This document shows, in pieces, positions 16,868 through 23,857 of a DNA stretch of 64,000 nt. The DNA comes from Arthrobacter sp. 260 (lineage in GTDB: Bacteria > Actinomycetota > Actinomycetes > Actinomycetales > Micrococcaceae), in assembly GCF_013116745.1 (NCBI RefSeq), contig NZ_JABFOE010000003.1, positions 62,001 to 126,000 of the forward strand, read 5' to 3'. The translations under genes were made by a program, and so were the position numbers. Position 1 is the stretch's first letter, and each line of letters starts with the position of its first letter. The notes beneath the pieces are model-generated. The model saw nothing but the letters and a program-made list of their open reading frames with translations. It was not told the origin of the DNA and did no database searches.

Positions 16868-17923
16868 ATGACTCGATTCGCTGTTCATGTTGCCTGCGCC
16901 GACGGCCAGAGCATTGACACCTTCCAGCTGGACACCGGGGCGGGTACGCTCACGGCCGGCCCGTCCCTGACGCTGGGATCGAAGGTTCAGTGCCTGGCAA
17001 TGCACCCCGAAGACCGCATCCTGTATGCCGCGCTGGCCACCAGCTCGCCGACGGTGCGGGCACTGACCGTCGACGGACAGGACGGCTCCCTCACCCCGGG
17101 CCAGGACGCTGACCTGCCGGCAGGGATGGCGTACCTCAGCGTCAGCCCGGCGGGCAGCGTGCTGCTCGGCGCTTCCTACAATGACCATCTGGTCAGCGTG
17201 ATGGCCCTCGACGCCGACGGCGGCATGCTGCCCGACACCACCTTCACCGAGGCGCCGGGTGAACACGCCCACGCCGTCGTCACCAGCCCCGATGGCCGGT
17301 TTGCCTACGCCACCGCCCTGGGCGATGACCTGATCGTGTGGTGGGCCCTGGACCCAGTCACCCCGGCACTGACCAACCGCGGCCAGATTGCCACTCCGAC
17401 CGGCAGCGGACCGCGGCACCTCCGCTTCTCTCCTGCCGGGGACACCCTGTATGCGCTTCATGAAATGTCGGGAGACATCGCAGCCTACGCGTGCGACCTC
17501 GAGACTGGGGCCCTTACCGAGCAGCAGCGGATCTCCTCGGTGTCCCCCGGGCTGAACCTCGTGCCGGGTCGGGTCCGGGACGGGTCCGGGCCGGAACCGG
17601 CTGCCAACGCCATCTGGTGCGCTGAACTTCAGGTCTCCCCTGACGGTCGCTTCCTGTACAGCACCGAACGCTCCAGCAGCACGATCGCCGTCGTCGCCGT
17701 CGCTGCCGACGGAACGCTGACCCTTGTCGACACCGTGCCGACTCAGGCGCAACCCCGCGGGATGAACATCGACCCCACGGGTGGTTTTCTCCTGGCGTGC
17801 GGGGAGGCGTCCGGCGGACTGACCCTGTACGCGATCGACCCGGAGAGCGGCGCGCTACGCGAGCGCGAGAGCCTCGACAGCTCGGCGGGGCCTCGGTGGA
17901 TTGAGTTTTCGCCGCTGACGTAG
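16868..17923 (+). CDS. Lactonase-family beta-propeller (6-phosphogluconolactonase-like)
   Basis: A 351-residue seven-bladed propeller of the PF10282 lactonase family. Repeating blades are visible as A-(M/V)-x-P-x-x-R-x-(L/V)-Y-(A/S) units (MHPEDRILYAAL, TSPDGRFAYATAL, VSPDGRFLYSTE, DPTGGFLLACG). Members hydrolyse 6-phosphogluconolactone or other lactones, though many are only structurally related. The ATG at 16868 follows a TAGGGT box at 16855-16860 and lacks a good ribosome site, so a leaderless transcript is possible. The N-terminus MTRFAVHVACADG shows no signal peptide, so it is probably cytoplasmic. The pentose-phosphate role is not proven by context. Confidence 0.75.
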   Translation: MTRFAVHVACADGQSIDTFQLDTGAGTLTAGPSLTLGSKVQCLAMHPEDRILYAALATSSPTVRALTVDGQDGSLTPGQDADLPAGMAYLSVSPAGSVLLGASYNDHLVSVMALDADGGMLPDTTFTEAPGEHAHAVVTSPDGRFAYATALGDDLIVWWALDPVTPALTNRGQIATPTGSGPRHLRFSPAGDTLYALHEMSGDIAAYACDLETGALTEQQRISSVSPGLNLVPGRVRDGSGPEPAANAIWCAELQVSPDGRFLYSTERSSSTIAVVAVAADGTLTLVDTVPTQAQPRGMNIDPTGGFLLACGEASGGLTLYAIDPESGALRERESLDSSAGPRWIEFSPLT

Positions 17924-17965
17924 GGTCCTGCCTGCTCCTCCGGCACAGGAACAGCTCCAGCGGCC

Positions 17966-18033
17966 CAGAAAAGTGGTGGAGCAGCAGCCTCGTGGTGGGG
18001 CCACCACTGATATGCGGGTCCGCCACTTTTCTG
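17966..18033. repeat. 68-bp interrupted palindrome between convergent genes (bidirectional terminator candidate)
   Basis: The arms CAGAAAAGTGG (17966-17976) and CCACTTTTCTG (18023-18033) are perfect inverted copies. After one mismatch, GGA/TCC also pairs, then an 11-nt internal loop on each side, then GTGGTGG/CCACCAC (17992-17998 and 18001-18007) at the exact centre. Each outer arm gives an A-rich 5' side and T-rich 3' side in either direction, as expected for a two-way terminator. It lies between the convergent lactonase and reductase genes. Confidence 0.65.
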
Positions 18034-18040
18034 ATGCGCT

Positions 18041-18595
18041 TTAGCCGGTTTTGACCCGGTAACGGGTCTGGACGGCGCCGCCGGAGAGCACCTTCGTATC
18101 CTCGTGCGTCAGCGGGATGTCAGCCGATAGTGAGCCGAAGAGGGGTTTACCATCGCCGATCAGCACCGGCACCCGGGTGAGGGTCAGCGTGCTGATCAGC
18201 CCCTCCGCCAGGAACGTTCGGACCGTCCGGCCGCCGTCGACGTACACGTGCCGGGCACCGTCGTCGTCAAGCCGGACCAGTGCCTCGTCGAGGGACCTGA
18301 CCACCGTGATCCGGGGATCGGCGGAGTCAAGAGTGGTGCTGAGCACCAGTACCGGGGTGTCCCCGTAGGGCCACTCCCCGAAAGACTGCACAATCTCGTA
18401 GGTGCTGCGCCCCATCACCATGTGGTCCACCAGCTGCATGAACTCGGTGAAGCCGGCCGCCTCAGGATCATTCGCGCCGTCAGCCGGAGGGTCCGCACCC
18501 CCGGTCAGCCAGTCGAGGTCGTCGTCGGCGCGGGCAATCATGCCGTCGACGCTCATCCCGATAAAGACGTGCCCCTGCCAGCCCCTGTTCCCCAT
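18041..18595 (-). CDS. Dihydrofolate reductase-like (RibD C-terminal domain) protein
   Basis: A 184-residue RibD_C/DHFR-fold protein (PF01872). Typical elements: VFIGMSVDGMIARADDDLDWL at the N-terminus, VMGRSTYE in the middle, and HVYVDGGRTVRTFLAEGLI with LTRVPVLIGDGKPLFG in the C-terminal half. These proteins bind NADPH and reduce pterin- or pyrimidine-like substrates; the real substrate of stand-alone members is usually unknown. The ATG at 18595 has AGGAAGGAG 7 nt upstream; the frame stays open far upstream but only as a shadow of the VOC gene. Divergent from that VOC gene. Confidence 0.85.
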   Translation of the reverse strand: MGNRGWQGHVFIGMSVDGMIARADDDLDWLTGGADPPADGANDPEAAGFTEFMQLVDHMVMGRSTYEIVQSFGEWPYGDTPVLVLSTTLDSADPRITVVRSLDEALVRLDDDGARHVYVDGGRTVRTFLAEGLISTLTLTRVPVLIGDGKPLFGSLSADIPLTHEDTKVLSGGAVQTRYRVKTG

Positions 18596-18715
18596 GGGGT
18601 GCTCCTTCCTGGTGGTCATCAGCTGTATTTTTCGCAGTCTAGCCCTGTCGGAGAAATTTGATCTATGGCAATGTGAACGACGTACACATTGGTTGAGACC
18701 GGGTAGGAGCCGACA

Positions 18716-19108
18716 ATGTCTGATGCCAAGCTGTTTGATACCAAAAATGCGTTCAGCGGAATGTCGGTGGACAACATCGACGCCGCGCGGGAGTTCTACA
18801 GCGGGACCCTGGGACTGGAGGTGGTCACCAACGAGATGGGCTTCCTTGAGGTTCATCTGGAGACGGGCGGGATCATTCTGATCTACGGCAAACCCGACCA
18901 CGAACCGGCGTCGTTCACCGTCCTGAACTTTGCCGTACCGGACATCGATGAAGCAGTTGACGCCCTCAATGCCGCGGGGATCAAGACCAAGATCTACGAA
19001 GACGGACTGCCGACCGATTCGAAGGGGATCATGCGCGGCAACGGCCCTGATATCGCCTGGTTCAAGGACCCTGCGGGCAACGTCCTCTCGGTGCTCACCA
19101 CGGTATAA
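18716..19108 (+). CDS. VOC (glyoxalase/bleomycin-resistance fold) protein
   Basis: A 130-residue vicinal-oxygen-chelate protein with two beta-alpha-beta-beta-beta halves: FSGMSVDNIDAAREFYSGTLGLEV and VLNFAVPDIDEAVDALNAAGI, ending DIAWFKDPAGNVLSVL. Members act as metal-dependent dioxygenases, isomerases, or drug/antibiotic binders. Metal ligands are not obvious beyond the terminal Glu/His-equivalent positions, so function is open. It starts 120 nt from the divergent reductase gene. Confidence 0.82.
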   Translation: MSDAKLFDTKNAFSGMSVDNIDAAREFYSGTLGLEVVTNEMGFLEVHLETGGIILIYGKPDHEPASFTVLNFAVPDIDEAVDALNAAGIKTKIYEDGLPTDSKGIMRGNGPDIAWFKDPAGNVLSVLTTV

Positions 19109-19117
19109 CCCCCCTCC

Positions 19118-19178
19118 GCCGAACCGTGAGATCTGGCGGGTTGAACCCGGGATGAGTCGCCAGGTCCAACAGTTCGGC
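19118..19178. repeat. 61-bp interrupted palindrome between convergent genes
   Basis: GCCGAAC (19118-19124) pairs with GTTCGGC (19172-19178); after 5-nt unpaired segments, GATCTGGCG (19130-19138) pairs with CGCCAGGTC (19158-19166) with one G-T; CCCGGG sits at the centre. All share a centre at about 19148. It is placed between the stop codons of the VOC gene and arsR. It is built like the 17966-18033 element (two stems with a symmetric internal loop) but differs in sequence. A bidirectional terminator is the simplest reading. Confidence 0.55.
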
Positions 19179-19214
19179 CCGTGGGACGGGCAAGGTGCCG
19201 GCGGGGTTTTGGTC

Positions 19215-19568
19215 CTAGGACCGGCCGGTAAGCGCTCCGGCGAGGCTGTCGAGCGCCCCGGGAACCAGCGAGTAGTAGGCCCAGACGCCGCGCTTCTCAC
19301 GGGTCAGGACGCCCGCGTCCACCAGGATCTTCAGATGGTGCGAGACGGTCGACTGCCCAAGATTGAGAGGCTCGGTGATGTCGCACACGCACGCCTCGGC
19401 GTTCTCGCTCGAGGAAATGATCGACACCATCCGCAGCCGGTTCGGGTCAGCGATGGCCTTGAACTGGGCAGCCAACGACGACGCCGTCTCCACCGACATC
19501 GCCGGCTCGCCCGTGGGGGTGCAGCAGGCGGTCAGGGTATCGGGAGGTGCGGTCACTGCGGTAGTCAT
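19215..19568 (-). CDS. arsR: ArsR-family arsenic-responsive repressor
   Basis: A 117-residue winged-helix repressor of the ArsR/SmtB family. The helix-turn-helix is LNLGQSTVSHHLKILVDAGVL, and the As(III)-binding motif CVCDI precedes it, as in classical ArsR proteins; extra cysteines (ACC) lie near the N-terminus. It is expected to leave DNA when arsenite binds. Divergent from acr3, with a palindrome in between. The ATG at 19568 was preferred over one nine codons upstream because MTTAVTAPP looks like a normal N-terminus; the ribosome site (GGATGG) is weak either way. Confidence 0.9.
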   Translation of the reverse strand: MTTAVTAPPDTLTACCTPTGEPAMSVETASSLAAQFKAIADPNRLRMVSIISSSENAEACVCDITEPLNLGQSTVSHHLKILVDAGVLTREKRGVWAYYSLVPGALDSLAGALTGRS

Positions 19569-19630
19569 CCATCCATTATGCACTGACATTGACATTCGTC
19601 GATGTGTTGGGAAATACTTCAGGCATCGAC

Positions 19631-19653
19631 GACCATCGATTTATTAGATGGTC
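19631..19653. promoter_or_regulatory. Candidate ArsR operator
   Basis: GACCATC (19631-19637) and GATGGTC (19647-19653) are perfect inverted copies around a 9-bp AT-rich centre. A weaker dyad (ACATTCG/TCGATGT, 19592-19605) lies closer to arsR. Both are in the 110-bp arsR-acr3 divergent gap, where ArsR repressors normally bind imperfect palindromes of this size. Confidence 0.55.
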
Positions 19654-19678
19654 ATCCCCCGAAGTTCAACGGAGCCCC

Positions 19679-20779
19679 TTGAGTACCCAAACCCCTCCCG
19701 CCGAAGACACGGCCGGCAGACTGTCCACCCTCGACCGGCTTCTCCCGGTCTGGATCATCGCCGCCATGGTGCTGGGCATCGCGCTCGGCCAGTTCATTCC
19801 CGGGATGGCCGGCGCGCTGGACTCCCTGGCCATCGGCTCGGTATCCCTGCCCATCGCCGTCGGCCTGCTGGTGATGATGTACCCGGTGCTGGCCAAAGTC
19901 CGCTACGACCAGACCGGAGCGGTAATCAAGGACCGGAAGCTCATGATCACCTCACTGGTGATCAACTGGGTCGCCGCACCCGCATTCATGTTCATTCTGG
20001 CGTGGGTCTTTGTTCCGGACCTGCCCGAATACCGCACCGGCCTGATCATCGTGGGCCTGGCCCGCTGCATCGCCATGGTGATGATCTGGAACGATCTCGC
20101 CTGCGGCGACCGCGAAGCAGCCGCGGTACTCGTCGCCATCAACTCGGTCTTCCAGGTCTTCGCATTCGGCGCGCTGGGCTGGTTTTACCTGCAAGGGCTC
20201 CCGAGCCTGCTGGGACTGCCCACCACCAGTGCCGACTTCTCCTTCTGGGCCATCACCATCAGCGTCCTCATCTTCCTGGGGATCCCGCTGCTGGCCGGGT
20301 TCCTCACCCGGACCATCGGCGAGCGCACCAAGGGGCGCGACTGGTACGAGGACAAGTTCCTCCCAAAGCTCGGACCCTGGGCCCTCTACGGACTGCTATT
20401 CACCATCGTGATCCTCTTCGCCCTCCAGGGCGACGAAATCCTTGCCCGTCCGCTCGACGTCGCCCGCATTGCCTTGCCCCTCCTGATCTACTTCCTGGTG
20501 GTCTTCGCCGCGGGCATGGTAATCGGCAAGCTGCTGAACCTTGGCTATGCCAAAACCACCACCCTCGCGTTCACCGCCGCGGGCAACAACTTTGAGTTGG
20601 CCATCGCCGTCGCCATCGGCACCTATGGCGTGACGAGCGGCCAGGCCCTGGCCGGCGTCGTCGGGCCCCTCATTGAAGTTCCCGTTCTTGTTGCACTGGT
20701 CTATGTGGCCCTGTGGGCGCGGAAGCGCTTCTTCACCACCGACCCCCTGACACCCGCAAAGGAAAGCTCACATGTCTGA
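19679..20779 (+). CDS. acr3: Arsenite efflux permease, ACR3 family
   Basis: A 366-residue, ten-helix arsenite/H+ antiporter. The functional cysteine sits in GLARCIAMVMIWNDLACGD in the fourth membrane segment, as in characterised Acr3 proteins, and the discontinuous-helix segment AFTAAGNNFELAIAVAIG is present. It exports the As(III) made by the reductases downstream. The TTG at 19679 has CGGAG 5 nt upstream and gives the normal length; the upstream ATG frame would cross the operator. The end overlaps arsC by 8 nt. Confidence 0.92.
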   Translation: MSTQTPPAEDTAGRLSTLDRLLPVWIIAAMVLGIALGQFIPGMAGALDSLAIGSVSLPIAVGLLVMMYPVLAKVRYDQTGAVIKDRKLMITSLVINWVAAPAFMFILAWVFVPDLPEYRTGLIIVGLARCIAMVMIWNDLACGDREAAAVLVAINSVFQVFAFGALGWFYLQGLPSLLGLPTTSADFSFWAITISVLIFLGIPLLAGFLTRTIGERTKGRDWYEDKFLPKLGPWALYGLLFTIVILFALQGDEILARPLDVARIALPLLIYFLVVFAAGMVIGKLLNLGYAKTTTLAFTAAGNNFELAIAVAIGTYGVTSGQALAGVVGPLIEVPVLVALVYVALWARKRFFTTDPLTPAKESSHV

Positions 20780-21185
20780 TTCACCGACCAAACCCTCGGT
20801 CCTCTTCGTCTGCGTCCACAACGCCGGCCGCTCACAGATGGCCGCCGCGTTCCTGACCACCCTCTCCGAGGGCAGGATCGAGGTCCGCTCAGCCGGATCG
20901 CAGCCAGCCGAGTCCATCAACCCGTCAACGGTGGAGGCGATGCGTGAACTCGGCATCGACATGTCCGCTGAGATCCCCAAGGTGCTGACCGACGACGCCG
21001 TCAAGGACTCCGACGTTGTCGTCACCATGGGCTGCGGCGACGAATGCCCCTATTTCCCGGGCAAACGGTACGAGGACTGGGTGCTGGAGGACCCGGCGGG
21101 CAAGGGCGTCGAATCCGTACGCCCCATCCGCGACACCATCAAGGGCCGCGTCGAGACGTTGATCGCTGAGTTGCTGCCAGCATGA
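20772..21185 (+). CDS. arsC: Arsenate reductase (LMW-phosphatase type)
   Basis: A 137-residue low-molecular-weight protein tyrosine phosphatase-fold arsenate reductase. The P-loop C14-x5-R20 (VCVHNAGRS) forms the arsenate adduct; MGCGDECPYFPGKRYEDW carries the later-acting cysteines. In actinobacteria such enzymes use mycothiol/mycoredoxin or thioredoxin; the sequence does not show which. It overlaps acr3 by 8 nt and the next gene by 4 nt, so the ars genes form one operon. Confidence 0.92.
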   Translation: MSDSPTKPSVLFVCVHNAGRSQMAAAFLTTLSEGRIEVRSAGSQPAESINPSTVEAMRELGIDMSAEIPKVLTDDAVKDSDVVVTMGCGDECPYFPGKRYEDWVLEDPAGKGVESVRPIRDTIKGRVETLIAELLPA

Positions 21186-22546
21186 GCGGGCTCCCAGTCG
21201 TCGTGATCGGGGCGGGGCCCACCGGACTCGCCGCTGCAGCCCACCTGCTGGAACGCGGCCTACAGCCGTTGATCTTCGAAGCGGGTGCGACGGCGGGCGC
21301 TGCCATCAGCGACTGGGGCCACATCCGATTGTTCTCGCCGTGGCAGTTCAACATCGACGCCGCAGCGCGTCGGCTCCTGGAGCCCACCGGTTGGATTGCG
21401 CCACGAGGTACCGCACTGCCGTACGGGGCTGAGCTGGTGGTCGACTACGTGGCGCCGCTAGCAGCCGCGCCGGCGATAGCCGAGGCACTCCACCTCAAGA
21501 CCCGGGTCATCGCCGTAACCCGCCAGGGCATGGACAAGACCCGCACCAGGGGCCGTGACACCCAACCGTTCCTGGTCCGCGTCGACGGCCCCAACGGGGT
21601 CGAGGACCATCTGGCTCGGGCGGTCATCGACGCCTCCGGTACGTGGGACCAACCGAACCCCCTCGGTCAGGGTGGACTCCCCGCTCACGGCGAGAGCGCA
21701 GCGGCACGATTCATCACTCACCCGTTGCCCGACGTGACGGGCGATGACCGGGACAAGTTCGAAGGCAAGCGCGTGATGGTCGTGGGTGCCGGGCATTCAG
21801 CGGCAAACACCCTGATTGCCCTGGGGCAGGTAGCCAAGGCCACCAGTTCAACCTCGATCATCTGGGCCGTCCGCGGTACCGGTTCCGCCGACCGCCTCTA
21901 CGGTGGCGGCGACCTCGATGGCCTGCCCGCCCGGGGCCAGCTTGGCTCCCGGCTGCGCAAACTGGTTGAGGACGGCGTCGTAGAACTCAGGACGTCCTTC
22001 ACCATCACAGGGTTCTCGGCGGACGAGGCGTTGACTGTTCACACCTCCGACGACTCCGTCGACGTCGACATCCTGATTCCGGCAACGGGATTCCGCCCGG
22101 ATCTGGACATCCTGAAAGAACTTCGCCTGGAGCTGGATCCGGCGGTGGAAGCGCCGCGAGCGCTCGGACCACTCATCGACCCCGAATTCCATAGTTGCGG
22201 AACGGTGCAGGCGCATGGAGCAAAAGAACTGGCCCATCCCGACAAAGACTTCTACCTCGTGGGGATGAAAAGTTACGGGCGCGCTCCCACCTTCCTGATG
22301 GCCACCGGCTATGAGCAGGTGCGGTCAGTGGTGGCGGCGATCGCTGGTGACATGGCCGCCTCAGCGGAGGTCCAGCTTGACCTCCCGGAGACCGGAGTTT
22401 GCAGTACCGATCTGGGTGGCTCCTGCGACGCTCCCGCATCGCCTGCAGACGCGGAGGCTGACAACTGCTGCGCCGCGCCGCAGCTGGTCACCATTGGCCT
22501 CCCGACGGGAACGCTCCACGGGCGCTCCAACGACCCGGACTACTAG
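21182..22546 (+). CDS. arsO: FAD/NAD(P)-dependent oxidoreductase, ArsO-like flavoprotein
   Basis: A 454-residue flavoprotein monooxygenase-like protein with an FAD-binding GxGxxG at residues 10-15 (IGAGPTGLAAA) and a second NAD(P)-binding GAGHSAANT near residue 200. The segment ISDWGHIRLFSPWQFNID is typical of the putative ArsO flavoproteins found in actinobacterial ars operons, whose reaction is not settled (oxidation of arsenicals is suspected). The Cys-rich tail (about 403-435: TGVCSTDLGGSC, DNCCAAP) could bind As(III) or metal. It starts inside the arsC stop region (4-nt overlap). The symbol is by analogy. Confidence 0.75.
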   Translation: MSGLPVVVIGAGPTGLAAAAHLLERGLQPLIFEAGATAGAAISDWGHIRLFSPWQFNIDAAARRLLEPTGWIAPRGTALPYGAELVVDYVAPLAAAPAIAEALHLKTRVIAVTRQGMDKTRTRGRDTQPFLVRVDGPNGVEDHLARAVIDASGTWDQPNPLGQGGLPAHGESAAARFITHPLPDVTGDDRDKFEGKRVMVVGAGHSAANTLIALGQVAKATSSTSIIWAVRGTGSADRLYGGGDLDGLPARGQLGSRLRKLVEDGVVELRTSFTITGFSADEALTVHTSDDSVDVDILIPATGFRPDLDILKELRLELDPAVEAPRALGPLIDPEFHSCGTVQAHGAKELAHPDKDFYLVGMKSYGRAPTFLMATGYEQVRSVVAAIAGDMAASAEVQLDLPETGVCSTDLGGSCDAPASPADAEADNCCAAPQLVTIGLPTGTLHGRSNDPDY

Positions 22547-22593
22547 AACCAGCACTGGGTAAACACACCAAAGATTCACCTCAAGGAGCAAAG

Positions 22594-23241
22594 ATGTCCT
22601 CTCGATCCCACCCAATGCCCGGCCTGATCAATGATGAGCATGTTCTGCACCGGATCAGCGGTGAGCTGGCCAGGAAGTTTGAGGGCGTGTTCAGCCCGGA
22701 GATGGTGGACCGCTATGTCTTTGAGTCCTACACGGCGCTGGCCAGGACGGCCAAAATCAAGACCTATTTGGCCTCCATCACCAAGCACTTTGCCGAGGAT
22801 CGTCTGGATGCCCTCGCCCATGCACAGGGCATCCGTCCCAGCGGGAAGCCTGAGGTCCTGTTTGTCTGTGTCCAGAACGCGGGTCGGTCACAGATGGCTG
22901 CCGGGTTGCTCAAGCAGTACACGGAGGGCCGCATCAATGTGCGGTCGGCCGGATCGATGCCGGCTGAGCACCTCAACCACAACGTCATTCATTCCATGAG
23001 TGAGCTCGGCATTGATCTGGGTGCCGAGTTCCCCAAGCCACTCACCGACGACGTGGTCCGTGCCGCCGACGTCGTCATCACCATGGGGTGCGGCGACACC
23101 TGCCCGATCTATCCGGGAAAGCGGTACGAGGACTGGCAGGTGGAAGACCCCGCAGACCTTGACCCCGCCGGAGTCGCCCGTGTGCGTAACGAGCTGGCCG
23201 AGCGGATCCGCACCCTGGCCACCGAGCTGCTGGGCGAGTAG
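22594..23241 (+). CDS. arsC2: Arsenate reductase with N-terminal three-helix dimerisation domain
   Basis: A 215-residue protein. Residues 1-80 form a helical domain (NDEHVLHRISGELARKFEGVFSPEMVDRYV and following, shown in pieces) found in mycothiol-dependent actinobacterial arsenate reductases; residues 85-215 are an LMW-phosphatase-fold ArsC with C92-x5-R98 (VCVQNAGRS) and GCGDTCPIYPGKRYEDW. The helical part is reported to hold such enzymes as dimers. It is the last gene of the ars operon, 47 nt after arsO with an AAGGAG ribosome site. The operon therefore carries two reductases of distinct architecture. Confidence 0.88.
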   Translation: MSSRSHPMPGLINDEHVLHRISGELARKFEGVFSPEMVDRYVFESYTALARTAKIKTYLASITKHFAEDRLDALAHAQGIRPSGKPEVLFVCVQNAGRSQMAAGLLKQYTEGRINVRSAGSMPAEHLNHNVIHSMSELGIDLGAEFPKPLTDDVVRAADVVITMGCGDTCPIYPGKRYEDWQVEDPADLDPAGVARVRNELAERIRTLATELLGE

Positions 23242-23247
23242 CGGAAG

Positions 23248-23796
23248 TCAGGAACCGCCGCGGTCCGAGGACTGCAGCAGATCCACCAGTTCCAGGAGTT
23301 GCTCCATTTCAGCGGTGGACTGCTGGTTTGCCCCGCTGCCGGCAAAGAAGGCAGCTTCGTAGTAGAGCCCGTCACCCATGAGCTTCACCGCGCGGGCAAC
23401 CGTGTGGCTACCCAGTGCCGCTTCCAGCGCCTCCAGCCAGAAGGCCTGAATCCGGGCAAAGTTCTGCTGCGCCTTGGGGTGCCCCTGCTGCGCCAGCCGG
23501 GCCATCGCCACCAGCGCACGGTCCAGGGCACTGTCCTCATACACCGAGGTTCGCACGTAGTAGCGGGCCGCGCCGTCGGGGTCGGCGGCCATCAGCTCAC
23601 GGTCCCGCGCCGACAGAGCGAGCAACCGTTCTCCCAGGGCGTCCACCAGGGCCTCCTTGGACGGGAAGTGATACAACAGGCCACCCTTGGAAACGTCAGC
23701 TGCGGCGGCCACTGACTCCATGGTGGCGGCCCGCTCCCCGTCGCGGATAAGGATGTTCTCGAAACTGTCGAGGATGCGCTCTTTGGAACTAGCCAT
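23248..23796 (-). CDS. TetR-family repressor of the adjacent exporter
   Basis: A 182-residue TetR regulator. The N-terminal helix-turn-helix is ATMESVAAAADVSKGGLLYHF with the usual PSKEALVDAL continuation; the C-terminal ligand domain is helical and variable. It is divergent from a 14-TM DHA2 exporter with a strong palindrome in the 61-bp gap, so it most likely represses that exporter (and itself) until a drug-like ligand binds. It ends 6 nt from the convergent ars operon. Confidence 0.88.
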   Translation of the reverse strand: MASSKERILDSFENILIRDGERAATMESVAAAADVSKGGLLYHFPSKEALVDALGERLLALSARDRELMAADPDGAARYYVRTSVYEDSALDRALVAMARLAQQGHPKAQQNFARIQAFWLEALEAALGSHTVARAVKLMGDGLYYEAAFFAGSGANQQSTAEMEQLLELVDLLQSSDRGGS

Positions 23797-23824
23797 ATGT
23801 TCATCGTAACGTTCTCTTCAGCTT

Positions 23825-23850
23825 TACTGTACCGGCTGGACGGTATAGTA
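23825..23850. promoter_or_regulatory. TetR operator overlapping the exporter promoter
   Basis: TACTGTACCG (23825-23834), six bases, then CGGTATAGTA (23841-23850): 9 of 10 positions are inverted-complementary. TATAGT inside the right arm (23844-23849) serves as a -10 box, and the exporter ATG is at 23858, 8 nt later, with no ribosome site. Repressor bound here would cover the promoter. The exporter mRNA is probably leaderless. Confidence 0.7.
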
Positions 23851-23857
23851 TCGAGAA

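Noticed and set aside
18596-19300. N-terminal extension of the DHFR-like open frame
   Set aside because: It lies opposite the VOC gene, lacks family similarity, and the ATG at 18595 has a strong ribosome site.
19648-20595. 315-codon open frame on the plus strand
   Set aside because: It is the +1 shadow of acr3, whose own frame has clear membrane segments and the functional Cys.
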